A stretch of DNA of 64,000 bases from Clostridiales bacterium (GCA_019416455.1 DXXG01000007.1:62001-126000), one strand, 5' to 3'. Positions 8,065 through 16,213 are shown, numbered from the stretch's first letter. Translations and numbers: made by a program. The notes: generated by a model not told the origin, from the letters alone.

Positions 8065-8610
8065 TTGCCAGTGGACATGAAGCGAGTCATCGCTGAAACG
8101 CTTGCCAAAATGGTTGAAAAAACAGACGTGGATAAGATCACCGCCACCGCTCTAATCCGGGAATGCCACATTTCCCGTCAGACGTTTTACTATCACTTCA
8201 AAGATCTGATGGACGTTTTCCAGTGGTCTGTGCGTCAGGCCACTCAGGAATTGGTAAAGCAAAGCCTCGAAGCGGAAGACACCCACGCCGCCCTGCAAGA
8301 GTTCATCCGCTTTTCCGCGGACCACTACGGAGTGATGAAAAAACTGCTGGAATCTCACAACCGTGCTCAACTGGAAAAACTCCTGATCGAAGCAGTGGGC
8401 ACCTATCTCTGGGAAGTGGCCCGGCATAAGCGGTTGATCTCCTCCGGTGATCCGGAAGAGTTAGAGATCGCCCTGCAATTCATCACCTACGGCTTGGTGG
8501 GTGTTTTGCTCAGCCGCTGTGGAGATCCCCGTTTGGATCAAGATAAATTGGCAAAACAACTGGAACCTCTTTTAATCAATCAGAGACTTTTTCTGGAAAG
8601 ACAGTCCTAA
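8065..8610 (+). CDS. TetR/AcrR family regulator, DhaS-like
   Basis: A protein of about 181 residues with an N-terminal TetR DNA-binding domain: ITATALIRECHISRQTFYYHFKD, where R-Q-T-F-Y-Y-H-F matches the DhaS/AcrR group. The C-terminal helical domain is of the TetR_C type found in DhaS relatives. The start is ambiguous. AGAGGTGG at 8052–8058 best serves the TTG at 8065, but GTG 8071 or ATG 8077 would remove only two to four residues. An intrinsic terminator overlaps the stop. Target unknown. Confidence 0.82.
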   Translation: MPVDMKRVIAETLAKMVEKTDVDKITATALIRECHISRQTFYYHFKDLMDVFQWSVRQATQELVKQSLEAEDTHAALQEFIRFSADHYGVMKKLLESHNRAQLEKLLIEAVGTYLWEVARHKRLISSGDPEELEIALQFITYGLVGVLLSRCGDPRLDQDKLAKQLEPLLINQRLFLERQS

Positions 8611-8632
8611 ATTCGGGACTGTCTTTCTTTTT
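8598..8632 (+). terminator. Intrinsic terminator
   Basis: AAAGACAGTCC and GGGACTGTCTTT pair around a short loop and are followed by CTTTTT. The stem includes the last codons and stop of the upstream TetR-type gene. Confidence 0.8.
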
Positions 8633-8696
8633 GCTTCGGAAGCCTTTTTATTTACATAACTTTGTAATTTTTACTTGCCCTTTTTCAAAAAAAATT

Positions 8697-8749
8697 GGAC
8701 AGATCCGGGGGAAGTGTCAAAAAAACTGACACTTTTCCCGGATCTGTCC
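8697..8749. repeat. Strong orphan inverted repeat (stem of about 22 bp)
   Basis: GGACAGATCCGGGGGAAGTG and CACTTTTCCCGGATCTGTCC pair almost completely around an A-rich loop. The only T-run that would make it a terminator lies on the minus strand (TTTTTTTTT after the stem), yet no minus-strand gene ends here. A second small dyad, ACAGAA/TTCTGT, follows at 8753–8769. The rest of the gap 8611–8843 shows nothing else. Confidence 0.6.
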
Positions 8750-8843
8750 ATACAGAAAGAAAATTCTGTCAGTGGTGCTTCTTTCCCATTCCTGCTATAA
8801 CAAGAGAGGAAAAACACCCCCCCTCGGGGAAAGGAAACATGCT

Positions 8844-9305
8844 ATGGGAAAGTTAAGCGAGGATCTTTTCGCCATCAAGCTCTACGAAATGGAACAGCAG
8901 TACGGCCGGCTGCAAACAAAGCTGCGGATCTGCAGTCGGGAGGACCACCAACGGATCCGCCAAGAACTGGAGCAGGCCAAACGAGAATACAGTGAGAAAA
9001 ATCTGCTCTTGCAGCAGAGCATTGAAAACGGCCGTTCCAAAGCGGTGTCGGCCTTGGCAGCCGCCCAGCTGGAATGCCAGCAAAAGGCGGAAAAACTGCT
9101 GAATTCCAAGCTGTCTGAAAGCCTTCATTCCGAGGCCAACACTCAGCTGGAGGACGAAGCCGAAGCCGCCGCTCTGTACGCGGAATACGCCATGGATTTT
9201 TCCACACAAGCTATGCAGTACGCGTTTCTTGCAGCGCTGCGGGCCTTGGATTTGCAGTTGGACGCGGAAGAACAAAAGGAGGAACATCATCATGAAACTG
9301 ACTAA
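8844..9305 (+). CDS. Coiled-coil protein of unknown function, first gene of the ftsH operon
   Basis: A 153-residue, highly charged, Gln/Glu/Ala-rich helical protein with heptad-like spacing over most of its length (about 15–110) and no membrane segment. I do not recognise a family. The ATG at 8844 follows AAGGA at eight bases. The stop overlaps the next gene by 14 bases, and that gene in turn overlaps ftsH by eight, so all three are very probably translated from one message. This arrangement suggests a soluble partner, substrate or adaptor of the membrane protease, which is inference only. Confidence 0.75.
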   Translation: MGKLSEDLFAIKLYEMEQQYGRLQTKLRICSREDHQRIRQELEQAKREYSEKNLLLQQSIENGRSKAVSALAAAQLECQQKAEKLLNSKLSESLHSEANTQLEDEAEAAALYAEYAMDFSTQAMQYAFLAALRALDLQLDAEEQKEEHHHETD

Positions 9306-9486
9306 GAAACAAACATTGGCGGCTCTGGTATCCTTGGGCGCTGTTTTAGGAACGGCAGCTGCCGGTCTGGTATGGAAGCGCCGCAAGAACAAGAAAGCCT
9401 CTTCTGAGGAACAAGCTCCGGAGGCAGTCCAGGAAACCCCAGAGGAAAGCGGTCGTGACAAAAAGGAGGAAGAACTCCATGAATGA
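9292..9486 (+). CDS. Small single-pass membrane protein
   Basis: A 64-residue protein. Residues about 8–27 (LAALVSLGAVLGTAAAGLVW) form one hydrophobic segment, followed by the positive stretch KRRKNKK and an acidic Glu/Pro-rich tail. The positive-inside rule puts the tail in the cytosol. AAAGGAGG lies nine bases before the ATG. Translational overlap with the coiled-coil gene upstream and ftsH downstream argues that it is real despite its size. It may be a small membrane partner of FtsH; no named family recognised. Confidence 0.72.
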   Translation: MKLTKKQTLAALVSLGAVLGTAAAGLVWKRRKNKKASSEEQAPEAVQETPEESGRDKKEEELHE

Positions 9487-11291
9487 AGTGAAGCGACCTA
9501 AAAAAACCGTTGATCTTTTACTACGCCGTGGTGATGGTGGTACTGCTGCTGCTCAACTTCCTCACGGTACCCTGGCTGATGCAGCGCCAAGTCCACGAGG
9601 TGGATTACAACACGTTTTTGGAAATGGCTGAAAACCAGGAACTGGGGCAAGTTGAAGTCCAGGAATCCGAAAATCTGCTGCTGTTTACCAACAAGGACAA
9701 CACAGCTATCTACAAGACCGGCATGCTCCCGGATCCGGACCTGGCTCAGACTTTGAAGGATTCCGGGGCCACGTTCTCCGGTGAAGTGATCGAGCAGGCC
9801 AATCCCATCATCAGCTTTTTGGTGAGCTGGGTGCTGCCCATCATCATCTTCATCGCCATTGGACAGTTCATGTCCAAAAAACTGATGGAACGGGCCGGAG
9901 GTCCCAACTCTCTGAGTTTTGGTAAATCCAACGCCAAGGTGTATGTAAAGTCCTCGGAAGGCATCCGGTTTTCCGACGTGGCCGGTGAGGATGAGGCTAA
10001 GGAAAACCTGACTGAAATCGTGGATTACCTCCACAACCCCAACAAATACAAAGAGGTGGGCGCGGCCATGCCCAAGGGCGTACTGCTGGTAGGCCCTCCC
10101 GGAACCGGCAAAACCATGCTGGCAAAGGCTGTGGCAGGTGAGTCCAACGTTCCCTTCTTCTCCATGTCCGGCTCTGAATTCGTGGAGATGTTCGTTGGTA
10201 TGGGCGCCGCCAAGGTGCGGGATCTGTTTAAACAGGCCAAGGAGAAGGCTCCCTGTATCGTGTTCATCGATGAGATCGACGCTATCGGCCAGAAACGCCA
10301 AAACAACGTTGCCGGCAACGACGAGCGAGAACAGACTTTGAACCAGCTGCTCACTGAAATGGACGGCTTTGAAGAAAACAGCGGTGTCATTATTTTGGCA
10401 GCCACTAACCGTCCCGAGTCACTGGACCCTGCCCTTACCCGTCCCGGCCGGTTTGACCGCCGGGTGCCTGTGGAGCTTCCCGATCTGCAAGGTCGTGAGA
10501 GCATCCTGCGGGTCCACGCCAAAAAGGTGAAGATCGCCGGAGACGTTGACTTTTCCAAGATTGCCCGGATGGCTTCCGGCGCTTCCGGCGCAGAGCTGGC
10601 CAACATCGTCAACGAGGCGGCGCTGCGTGCCGTGCGCGCGGGTCGGAAATCTGTCACCCAAGCCGATCTGGAAGAGAGCATCGAGGTGGTAATTGCCGGC
10701 TACCAGAAGAAAAACGCCATTCTCACCGACAAGGAAAAACTCATCGTGGCCTACCACGAGACTGGTCACGCTTTGGTGGCGGCCTTACAGAACCACTCCG
10801 CTCCCGTGCAGAAGATCACCATCGTGCCCCGGACCAGCGGCGCTTTAGGCTACACCATGCAGGTGGATGAGGGCAATCACTACCTGATGAGCCAAGAAGA
10901 ATTGGAAAACAAGATCGCCACTCTGACAGGCGGTCGGGCTGCGGAAGAGCTGATCTTCCACTCCGCGTCCACCGGCGCTTCCAACGATATTGAGCAGGCT
11001 ACCAAGCTGGCCCGTGCCATGATCACCCAGTATGGCATGAGCAAGGATTTCGACATGGTGGCTCTGGAAGCTGTCCAAAACCGGTACTTAGGTGGGGACG
11101 CTTCCCTTACCTGCTCCGCCGAGACGCAGGCTCAGGTCGACAAGCAAGTGGTGGACCTGGTAAAGGGCCAGCACCAGAAGGCATTGAAACTGCTGGAAGA
11201 AAATCGTTCCAAACTGAACGAGATCGCCAAGTATCTGTACGAAAAGGAAACCATCACCGGCGACGAGTTCATGAGTATTCTGGGACAGTAA
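9479..11291 (+). CDS. ftsH: ATP-dependent zinc metalloprotease FtsH, apparent frame break at an A7 run near the start
   Basis: A membrane-anchored AAA+ protease of about 603 residues that degrades membrane and regulatory proteins. Visible are two N-terminal membrane segments, Walker A GPPGTGKT, Walker B IVFIDEID, the second region of homology ending in RPGRFDR, and the zinc site HETGH. The well-placed start is ATG 9479 after AAGGAGG and reads MNEVKRPKK, the expected N-terminus. Seven As (9500–9506) then put it out of frame with the rest; six would restore MNEVKRPKKPLIFYY. The continuous frame can only begin at TTG 9510, which has no ribosome site. This is a sequencing indel, slippage-dependent expression or a real mutation. 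An intrinsic terminator follows. Confidence 0.9.
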
Positions 11292-11347
11292 CTCTCCCGT
11301 ATACAAACCTCTGTCTTACACCATCCTAATTTTATTTTCCACAATAA

Positions 11348-11392
11348 GCGTCCGAGCACCTGAAAAACTCTCAGGGGCTCGGACGCTTTTTT
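11348..11392 (+). terminator. Intrinsic terminator of the ftsH operon
   Basis: GCGTCCGAGC pairs with GCTCGGACGC, with a further CCTGA/TCAGG inner stem, followed by TTTTTT. Confidence 0.9.
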
Positions 11393-11432
11393 GGCACTTT
11401 CAAAGCAATTTTGCATTTCATTTCGCGAATTA

Positions 11433-11462
11433 TTGACAACCCTGTCAAAAATTTGGTATACT
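11433..11462 (+). promoter_or_regulatory. Promoter with embedded operator dyad, first MATE gene
   Basis: TTGACA (11433–11438) and TATACT (11457–11462) with an 18-base spacer. The -35 box is one arm of the perfect dyad TTGACA-ACCC-TGTCAA (11433–11448). The same dyad overlaps the -35 of the second MATE gene, so a common repressor is likely. Confidence 0.65.
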
Positions 11463-11512
11463 TGTTGTAAATGCAACTGTCCCGCAGGGGAGAAAAGGGG
11501 AGAATGAAAAAG

Positions 11513-12925
11513 ATGGCTAAAGAAAACAGCCAGGAATACCGCAAGACAAAAATGCTCACAGAGCCCATACCGAAGATCATTACCAGCATGGCGGTGCCTT
11601 CTATCATCGCCTTTCTCATCAATTCTATTTACAGCATGGCGGATACCTATTTCGTCAGCGGGCTGGGGATCAACGCCACGGCCGCGGTGAGCGTGAACAC
11701 CTCTCTGGACCAGATCATCATGATGGCCGGCTCCCTGCTGGCAGTGGGCGCCAACAGCTACATTGCCCGGTTACTGGGTGCCAAAGATGAAAAAAAGGCC
11801 AGCCAGGTGCTGTCCACCGCTTTCATGTTGGCGGTAGTGTTCGGCGTGGCGGTGATGATCCTGGGAACCGTTTTTATGCGGCCCATGGTGCGGCTGCTGG
11901 GTGCCACTCCCACCTGTGAGCAGTACTCCATCGACTACGCCACCTACATCCTGCTGGCCGCGCCCTTCATGGCCGCCAGCTTCGTGATGAACCAGTGCCT
12001 TCGGGCGGAAGGCAGCGCCATGCTCTCCATGATCGGTATGGGCTTCGGCGGGATCTTGAACTGCGTGCTGGACCCCATCTTTATTATGGGGTTGAACCTT
12101 GGCGTGGCGGGCGCTTCCATGGCCACCGCTATCTCCAAACTGGTCAGTTTTGGCATCCTTATCTTCCCCTATCTTACCCATCGCAGCATTCTCCGGATCT
12201 CTTTGAAGTATTTCCATCCCACTCAGGATATTCTGTCCCAGATCGTCAAAGTGGGTTCCTCCTCTATGTTCCGCTCCGGACTGGCAGTGGTGGCGGCCAT
12301 CATGCTCAACAACATCGCCGGGCAGATCTCCGACGCGGTGCTGGCTGGCATCGGTGTCTCCACCAAAGTGATGATGTTCCCCTTCGGCATCATTCTGGGG
12401 TTCGGCACTGGGTTCCAGCCGGTAGTGGGCTTCTGCTGGGGCGCCAAACGCTATGACCGGGTGAGGGCCGCTTTCCGGTTCTCCGCCTGGACTGCGGCTA
12501 TCGGTGGGGGTATCATGGGGCTGACTGCTGCCATTTTTGCCGGTCCCATCATCGGGCTGTTCGGAAAGAGCTCCCAGGAGATGCTGGAGATCGGCGAGCT
12601 GTGCATCCGGCTGCAATGTCTGGTGCTGCCGGTCCACGGCTGGGTGGCTGTGGTGAACATGATGTGCGCCGGTCTGGGTGATGCCAAAGGGGCCCTGCTT
12701 CTCTCTACCGCGCGGCAGGGCACCTGCTTCATCCCCTTTGTCCACCTGATCTGCTATTTGTTCAAAGCGGTGGGCGCGGCCTCCATCCAGGCATTGGCCG
12801 ACGTGCTCAGCCTGGCTCTGGCCATCCCTGTTCTGCGCCGGACCATGAAGCGAGTGGCTGACGCGGAAAAGCAGCAAGAATCGGAGAGCATCCCGGCAGC
12901 GATCCCGGTTCCCGCCATGGAATGA
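11513..12925 (+). CDS. MATE family efflux transporter
   Basis: A 470-residue multidrug/toxin exporter with about twelve membrane segments in two related halves. Diagnostic are the first-helix PSIIAFLINSIYSMADTYF and the repeated GTGFQPVVGFCWGAK segment of the second half. The closest group is the DinF-like/VmrA-like branch common in Clostridia, which extrudes cationic drugs with Na+ or H+. Start ATG 11513 lies ten bases from GGGGAG; ATG 11504 (three codons longer) is possible but too close to that site. It is monocistronic, between its own promoter and a bidirectional terminator. Confidence 0.9.
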   Translation: MAKENSQEYRKTKMLTEPIPKIITSMAVPSIIAFLINSIYSMADTYFVSGLGINATAAVSVNTSLDQIIMMAGSLLAVGANSYIARLLGAKDEKKASQVLSTAFMLAVVFGVAVMILGTVFMRPMVRLLGATPTCEQYSIDYATYILLAAPFMAASFVMNQCLRAEGSAMLSMIGMGFGGILNCVLDPIFIMGLNLGVAGASMATAISKLVSFGILIFPYLTHRSILRISLKYFHPTQDILSQIVKVGSSSMFRSGLAVVAAIMLNNIAGQISDAVLAGIGVSTKVMMFPFGIILGFGTGFQPVVGFCWGAKRYDRVRAAFRFSAWTAAIGGGIMGLTAAIFAGPIIGLFGKSSQEMLEIGELCIRLQCLVLPVHGWVAVVNMMCAGLGDAKGALLLSTARQGTCFIPFVHLICYLFKAVGAASIQALADVLSLALAIPVLRRTMKRVADAEKQQESESIPAAIPVPAME

Positions 12926-12949
12926 CGCGCTGCTGTGGAACACAAAACG

Positions 12950-12986
12950 AAAAAAGGGTCCCGCTGCGGAAGCGGGGCCCTTTTTT
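12950..12986. terminator. Bidirectional intrinsic terminator
   Basis: AAAAAAGGG-CCCGCT and AGCGGGGCCCTTTTTT arms lie between the convergent MATE and aminopeptidase genes, with A- and T-runs on both sides. Confidence 0.88.
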
Positions 12987-13005
12987 ATGGAGATATACAG
13001 AACAC

Positions 13006-14202
13006 TCAGATGGCGAAATCCCCGTCCCGGAAGATTTCCACCTCTTCACCGGTCTGGGTAGTGCCCACGATCTTCATGTCGGAGGTGCCGATCATAAAGT
13101 CGATATGGATGGTAGAGTTGTTGAACAGGTCTTTATGGCCTTCGGGAGAACTGTTCAAGCCCCGTCCCAGAGCCAAGTGACAGCTGGCGTTCTCGTCGAT
13201 GAGAGTGGTATAGTACACCAGTCCGCTCATGCTGATGGGAGAATGATACTCCACCAGGGCCGCCTCGCCCAAGTAACCGGCGTTCTCATCGGTGTTGACC
13301 AGCGCTTCCAACATTTCCTTGCCTTCGTCGGCCAGCACTTCCACCACTTTGCCATTCTCAAAACGGAAACCAAAATGATCGATCTTCTTGCCGCCCAGCA
13401 CCAAGGGACGGGAGGCGTACACCACGCCGTTTGTCTCAAACTTGCTGGGAGTGGTGCAGATTTCTTCGGTGGGGATATTGGCACAGAAAGGAATCCCCTT
13501 ACTCTCCTCTTCCCCAAATTTAGACCAAGGGGTAAGTCCCACTGTGAGATCGGTACCGTTGGAGGCGGTATAGTGGAGCTTGGTCAGGTGAAGATCATCC
13601 ACAGCTTTGCCTCGAGCTGCCTTCTGGGCTTTCAGATCCTCCCAGGTCTTGACCACGTCGTTGGTCTCGTCGATATAGCACAGCTTCAGCAGGATCTCCC
13701 ACAGCTCATTCACAGCTTCCTCTCCCTGCTTGCCAAGAATGTACTCCGCCCACGACTCTGTGGGAACCATGGCGATCAGCCACTGGCAATGCTTCTCACG
13801 GCTGGCTTTGCGCATGATATTGCGGACTGTGTCCACATGGGCAAAAATAGCATTGGAGTGTTTCTCGCTGACGCCTTCCATCAGTTTGGGATTCTCTGTT
13901 TCCAACCGGACATAACAGGCCCCTTCATCCAGGTAGCCCTGGTGCATAGCGTATTCCCAATCCTCCACATGGCGCATTGCCTCATCGGAACGATACTGGG
14001 CGGCGACCTTCATATTGGGCATATCCAGATAGTGGATCACCACATTCCCAGCACCCAGTTTATAGCATTCCTCCGCAAAAATACTGGTAAACTGCCAGCC
14101 TTCAATGGCGGCCTCCACCAGAACCGTCTGGCCCTTCTGAACGTTGAGTCCCACCCGGGCCAGAGTATAAGCGTATTTCCGTTTCATTTTTTCCAGATCC
14201 AT
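13006..14202 (-). CDS. Aminopeptidase, M29 (thermophilic metalloprotease) family
   Basis: A 398-residue cytosolic metal-dependent aminopeptidase. The family pattern is clear: MKRKYAYTLARVGLNVQKGQ at the N-terminus, the Glu of ANIPTEEICTTP, and the Glu/His/Asp ligands within VEYHSPIS and STIHIDFMIGT near the C-terminus. Members bind two divalent metals and trim N-terminal residues from peptides. The ATG at 14202 follows AAGGAGGAG. It is a single-gene unit convergent with the first MATE gene and divergent from the second. Confidence 0.93.
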   Translation of the reverse strand: MDLEKMKRKYAYTLARVGLNVQKGQTVLVEAAIEGWQFTSIFAEECYKLGAGNVVIHYLDMPNMKVAAQYRSDEAMRHVEDWEYAMHQGYLDEGACYVRLETENPKLMEGVSEKHSNAIFAHVDTVRNIMRKASREKHCQWLIAMVPTESWAEYILGKQGEEAVNELWEILLKLCYIDETNDVVKTWEDLKAQKAARGKAVDDLHLTKLHYTASNGTDLTVGLTPWSKFGEEESKGIPFCANIPTEEICTTPSKFETNGVVYASRPLVLGGKKIDHFGFRFENGKVVEVLADEGKEMLEALVNTDENAGYLGEAALVEYHSPISMSGLVYYTTLIDENASCHLALGRGLNSSPEGHKDLFNNSTIHIDFMIGTSDMKIVGTTQTGEEVEIFRDGDFAI

Positions 14203-14318
14203 GAGCTTCTCCTCCTTACAGCATAGTAACTTGTTGCTATTATATCCCTTTAAAACAACGTTGTAAATACAAGGGGACTTTCTCGTTTTCGGGAAGAGGA
14301 ACCGGATCCACAGCCCTC

Positions 14319-14347
14319 TTGACAAGCGTGTCAGTATCTAGTAGTAT
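14319..14347 (+). promoter_or_regulatory. Promoter with embedded operator dyad, second MATE gene
   Basis: TTGACA (14319–14324) and TAGTAT (14342–14347) with a 17-base spacer. TTGACA-AGCG-TGTCA is the same TGACA-N4-TGTCA dyad seen at the first MATE promoter. A second small dyad, CACAT/ATGTG, lies at the probable start of transcription. Confidence 0.65.
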
Positions 14348-14379
14348 ATAGACACATTGGAATATGTGGGTGGACGGTG

Positions 14380-14427
14380 GACTTGAAAACGCGGCGATTG
14401 ATCGCTGCGGTCTTCAAGTCTTTTTTT
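14380..14427 (+). terminator. Attenuator-like terminator in the leader of the second MATE gene
   Basis: GACTTGAA and TTCAAGTC enclose an inner CGCGGCGAT/ATCGCTGCG-type stem and are followed by TTTTTTT. It lies between the promoter and the ribosome site of the MATE gene, so full expression would need read-through. A 27-codon frame from ATG 14364 to TGA at 14447 runs across the hairpin, but its own ribosome site is weak. Confidence 0.7.
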
Positions 14428-14453
14428 GTGAAAAAGAGGAGGAATGAAACAAG

Positions 14454-15818
14454 ATGAAAAACAACTCCAACCTACTGGAAGGCAGCATCCTGGGAGGAAT
14501 GGCCAAGCTGGCCCTGCCCATCATGCTCACTTCCTTCATCCAGATGGCCTACAACTTGGTAGACATGATCTGGATCGGCAGACTGGGAAGCGCTGCGGTG
14601 GCTTCCGTAGGAGCGGCAGGCATTTTCCTGTGGATCGCCGACAGCTGTTACTCTGTGGCCAAAATGGGCGGCCAGATCAGAGTGGCCCATGCTATTGGCC
14701 AAGGAGATGTGGAAAAAGCCCGGTATTTCGCCGCGTCCGCATTTCGTCTGGGGGCCATCATCGGGGGAGCTTTTGTCCTGTTGGTACTGGTGAGCCATCA
14801 GCTGATGGTTGGCCTGTTCCAGCTGACCGATCCCAAGACTCACAATGATGCCGTAGCGTATCTGTTGATCACCGGTACTGCCGGCGTGCTGTTCTCCATG
14901 GTCAACCAAATTTTTACCGGTATCTACACCGGCATCGGCGATTCCAAAAGTCCCTTCTGGGTGACCGGCGCCGGTCTTGTGCTGAATTTGGTGCTGGACC
15001 CCCTGCTGATCTTCGGCTTGGGCCCCATCCCCGCAATGGGAGTAGCGGGAGCCGCCATTGCCACGGCAGGCTCCCAGGGGATCGTGACTCTGCTGTTCCT
15101 GTTGATGGCCTGGCGCCAAAAAGGATTTTTTAAGAATTTTCCCCTGTTCCAAAAGCTGGGAAGCGGTTACCTGAAACAGACTTGGACCATGGGCCTACCC
15201 ATTGGCATCCAGAACGTGTTCATGTCCGGGCTGAGCCTCATCATCTCCAGTATCGTGGCCCGATGGGGCGCTGACGCTATCGCTGTGCAGAAAGTTGGCA
15301 GTCAGGTGGAAAGCCTCGCCTGGATGATCTCCGGCGGCTTCTCCATGGCTGTGAACGCCTTTATCGGCCAGAATTACGGCGCAAAGAAACTGAAGCGTGT
15401 CAAGGGCGCTTACAAGACCGCCACCGTCCTGATGATTATCTGGGGCGCCCTGTGCACCCTGGCCCTCACCCTGCTGGCCGCACCCATTTTCCAGGTCTTT
15501 ATCCGGGAGGAAGAAGTGCTCCCCATGGGAGTCTCCTATTTGCAGATTTTAGGCTTCTCCCAGTTGTTCCTGTGCATTGAGGCGTCTTCCACCGGCGCTT
15601 TCAACGGCCTTGGTGAGACAAAGCTCCCCTCCGTGGTGAGCATCACCTTCAACTTGGCCCGTATCCCCATGGCGTTACTTCTCTCCAGCACCAGTTTGGG
15701 CCTGAACGGTATTTGGTGGGCTATCTCTATTTCTTCCATCTGCAAAGGCGTCATTCTCACCACAGCCTATTTCATCTATATCCGCAAGCATCATCTGTTC
15801 GCTGCGGCAAAGGAATGA
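14454..15818 (+). CDS. MATE family efflux transporter
   Basis: A 454-residue exporter with about twelve membrane segments. It opens LLEGSILGGMAKLALPIML and has the TSFIQMAYNLVDMIWIGRLG first-helix signature of NorM-like proteins. The second half repeats the pattern (GGFSMAVNAFIGQNYGAK). GAGGAGG precedes the ATG. It is distinct from the first MATE protein at 11513 and not a recent copy of it. Expression is probably governed by both the promoter dyad and the leader terminator. Substrates unknown. Confidence 0.9.
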   Translation: MKNNSNLLEGSILGGMAKLALPIMLTSFIQMAYNLVDMIWIGRLGSAAVASVGAAGIFLWIADSCYSVAKMGGQIRVAHAIGQGDVEKARYFAASAFRLGAIIGGAFVLLVLVSHQLMVGLFQLTDPKTHNDAVAYLLITGTAGVLFSMVNQIFTGIYTGIGDSKSPFWVTGAGLVLNLVLDPLLIFGLGPIPAMGVAGAAIATAGSQGIVTLLFLLMAWRQKGFFKNFPLFQKLGSGYLKQTWTMGLPIGIQNVFMSGLSLIISSIVARWGADAIAVQKVGSQVESLAWMISGGFSMAVNAFIGQNYGAKKLKRVKGAYKTATVLMIIWGALCTLALTLLAAPIFQVFIREEEVLPMGVSYLQILGFSQLFLCIEASSTGAFNGLGETKLPSVVSITFNLARIPMALLLSSTSLGLNGIWWAISISSICKGVILTTAYFIYIRKHHLFAAAKE

Positions 15819-15841
15819 CCTGAGGCGATAGCGCACCGATC

Positions 15842-15875
15842 AAAAAAAGGACTTCCCCAGAGGGAAGTCCTTTTT
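15842..15875. terminator. Bidirectional intrinsic terminator
   Basis: AAAAAGGACTTCCC and GGGAAGTCCTTTTT arms with a four-base loop, just after the second MATE gene and before the opposing tRNA unit. Confidence 0.88.
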
Positions 15876-15923
15876 CGTTGGAAGACTGGCTTTCCTGTTA
15901 CAGGGCAACTCTGATCCATAACA

Positions 15924-15963
15924 TAAAAGATCGCGGATCCCACAAAAGTGGGATCCGCGATCT
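15924..15963 (-). terminator. Terminator of the tRNA unit
   Basis: A perfect 16-bp stem, AGATCGCGGATCCCAC with its inverse, with an AAAA loop and a minus-strand TTTTAT tail, 18 bases past the CCA of tRNA-Pro. Confidence 0.8.
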
Positions 15964-15980
15964 GCATGGGGTTTGCCCCT

Positions 15981-16057
15981 TGGTCGAGGTGACAGGATTT
16001 GAACCTGCGACTTCTACGTCCCGAACGTAGCGCTCTACCAAACTGAGCCACACCTCG
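15981..16057 (-). tRNA. tRNA-Pro (CGG)
   Basis: A cloverleaf of 77 bases including an encoded CCA. Acceptor arms are CGAGGTG/CACCTCG, the D arm is GCTCAG…GAGC, the anticodon stem is CTACG/CGTAG with loop TTCGGGA (anticodon CGG), and the T arm is GCAGG-TTCAAAT-CCTGT. It is the second tRNA of a short minus-strand unit behind tRNA-Gln. Confidence 0.96.
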
Positions 16058-16058
16058 T

Positions 16059-16095
16059 AAAAAAGCCTCGGATCTTTACAAACCGAGGCTTTTTT
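16059..16095 (-). terminator. Terminator-like hairpin between two tRNA genes
   Basis: AAAAAAGCCTCGG and CCGAGGCTTTTTT form a perfect 7-bp stem with long A and T flanks. It fills the whole 37-base space between tRNA-Gln and tRNA-Pro, so some transcription should stop after tRNA-Gln. Confidence 0.75.
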
Positions 16096-16168
16096 GGCAG
16101 CGGTACCAGGATTTGAACCCAGACGAACAGAGTCAGAGTCTGCTGTGCTACCATTACACAATACCGCT
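16095..16168 (-). tRNA. tRNA-Gln (CTG)
   Basis: A 74-base cloverleaf with encoded CCA: acceptor AGCGGTA/TACCGCT, anticodon stem GCAGA/TCTGT with loop CTCTGAC (anticodon CTG), T arm CTGGG-TTCAAAT-CCTGG. First gene of the tRNA unit, directly behind the promoter at 16214–16241. Confidence 0.95.
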
Positions 16169-16213
16169 ATATCTGCCGTTCATTTATTTGTCTCACATCG
16201 AACAGCAGTATTT

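Noticed and set aside
11771..12943. 390-codon minus-strand frame opposite the first MATE gene
   Set aside because: Low-complexity His/Gly/Gln translation with no hydrophobic segments, typical of an antisense shadow of a membrane protein.
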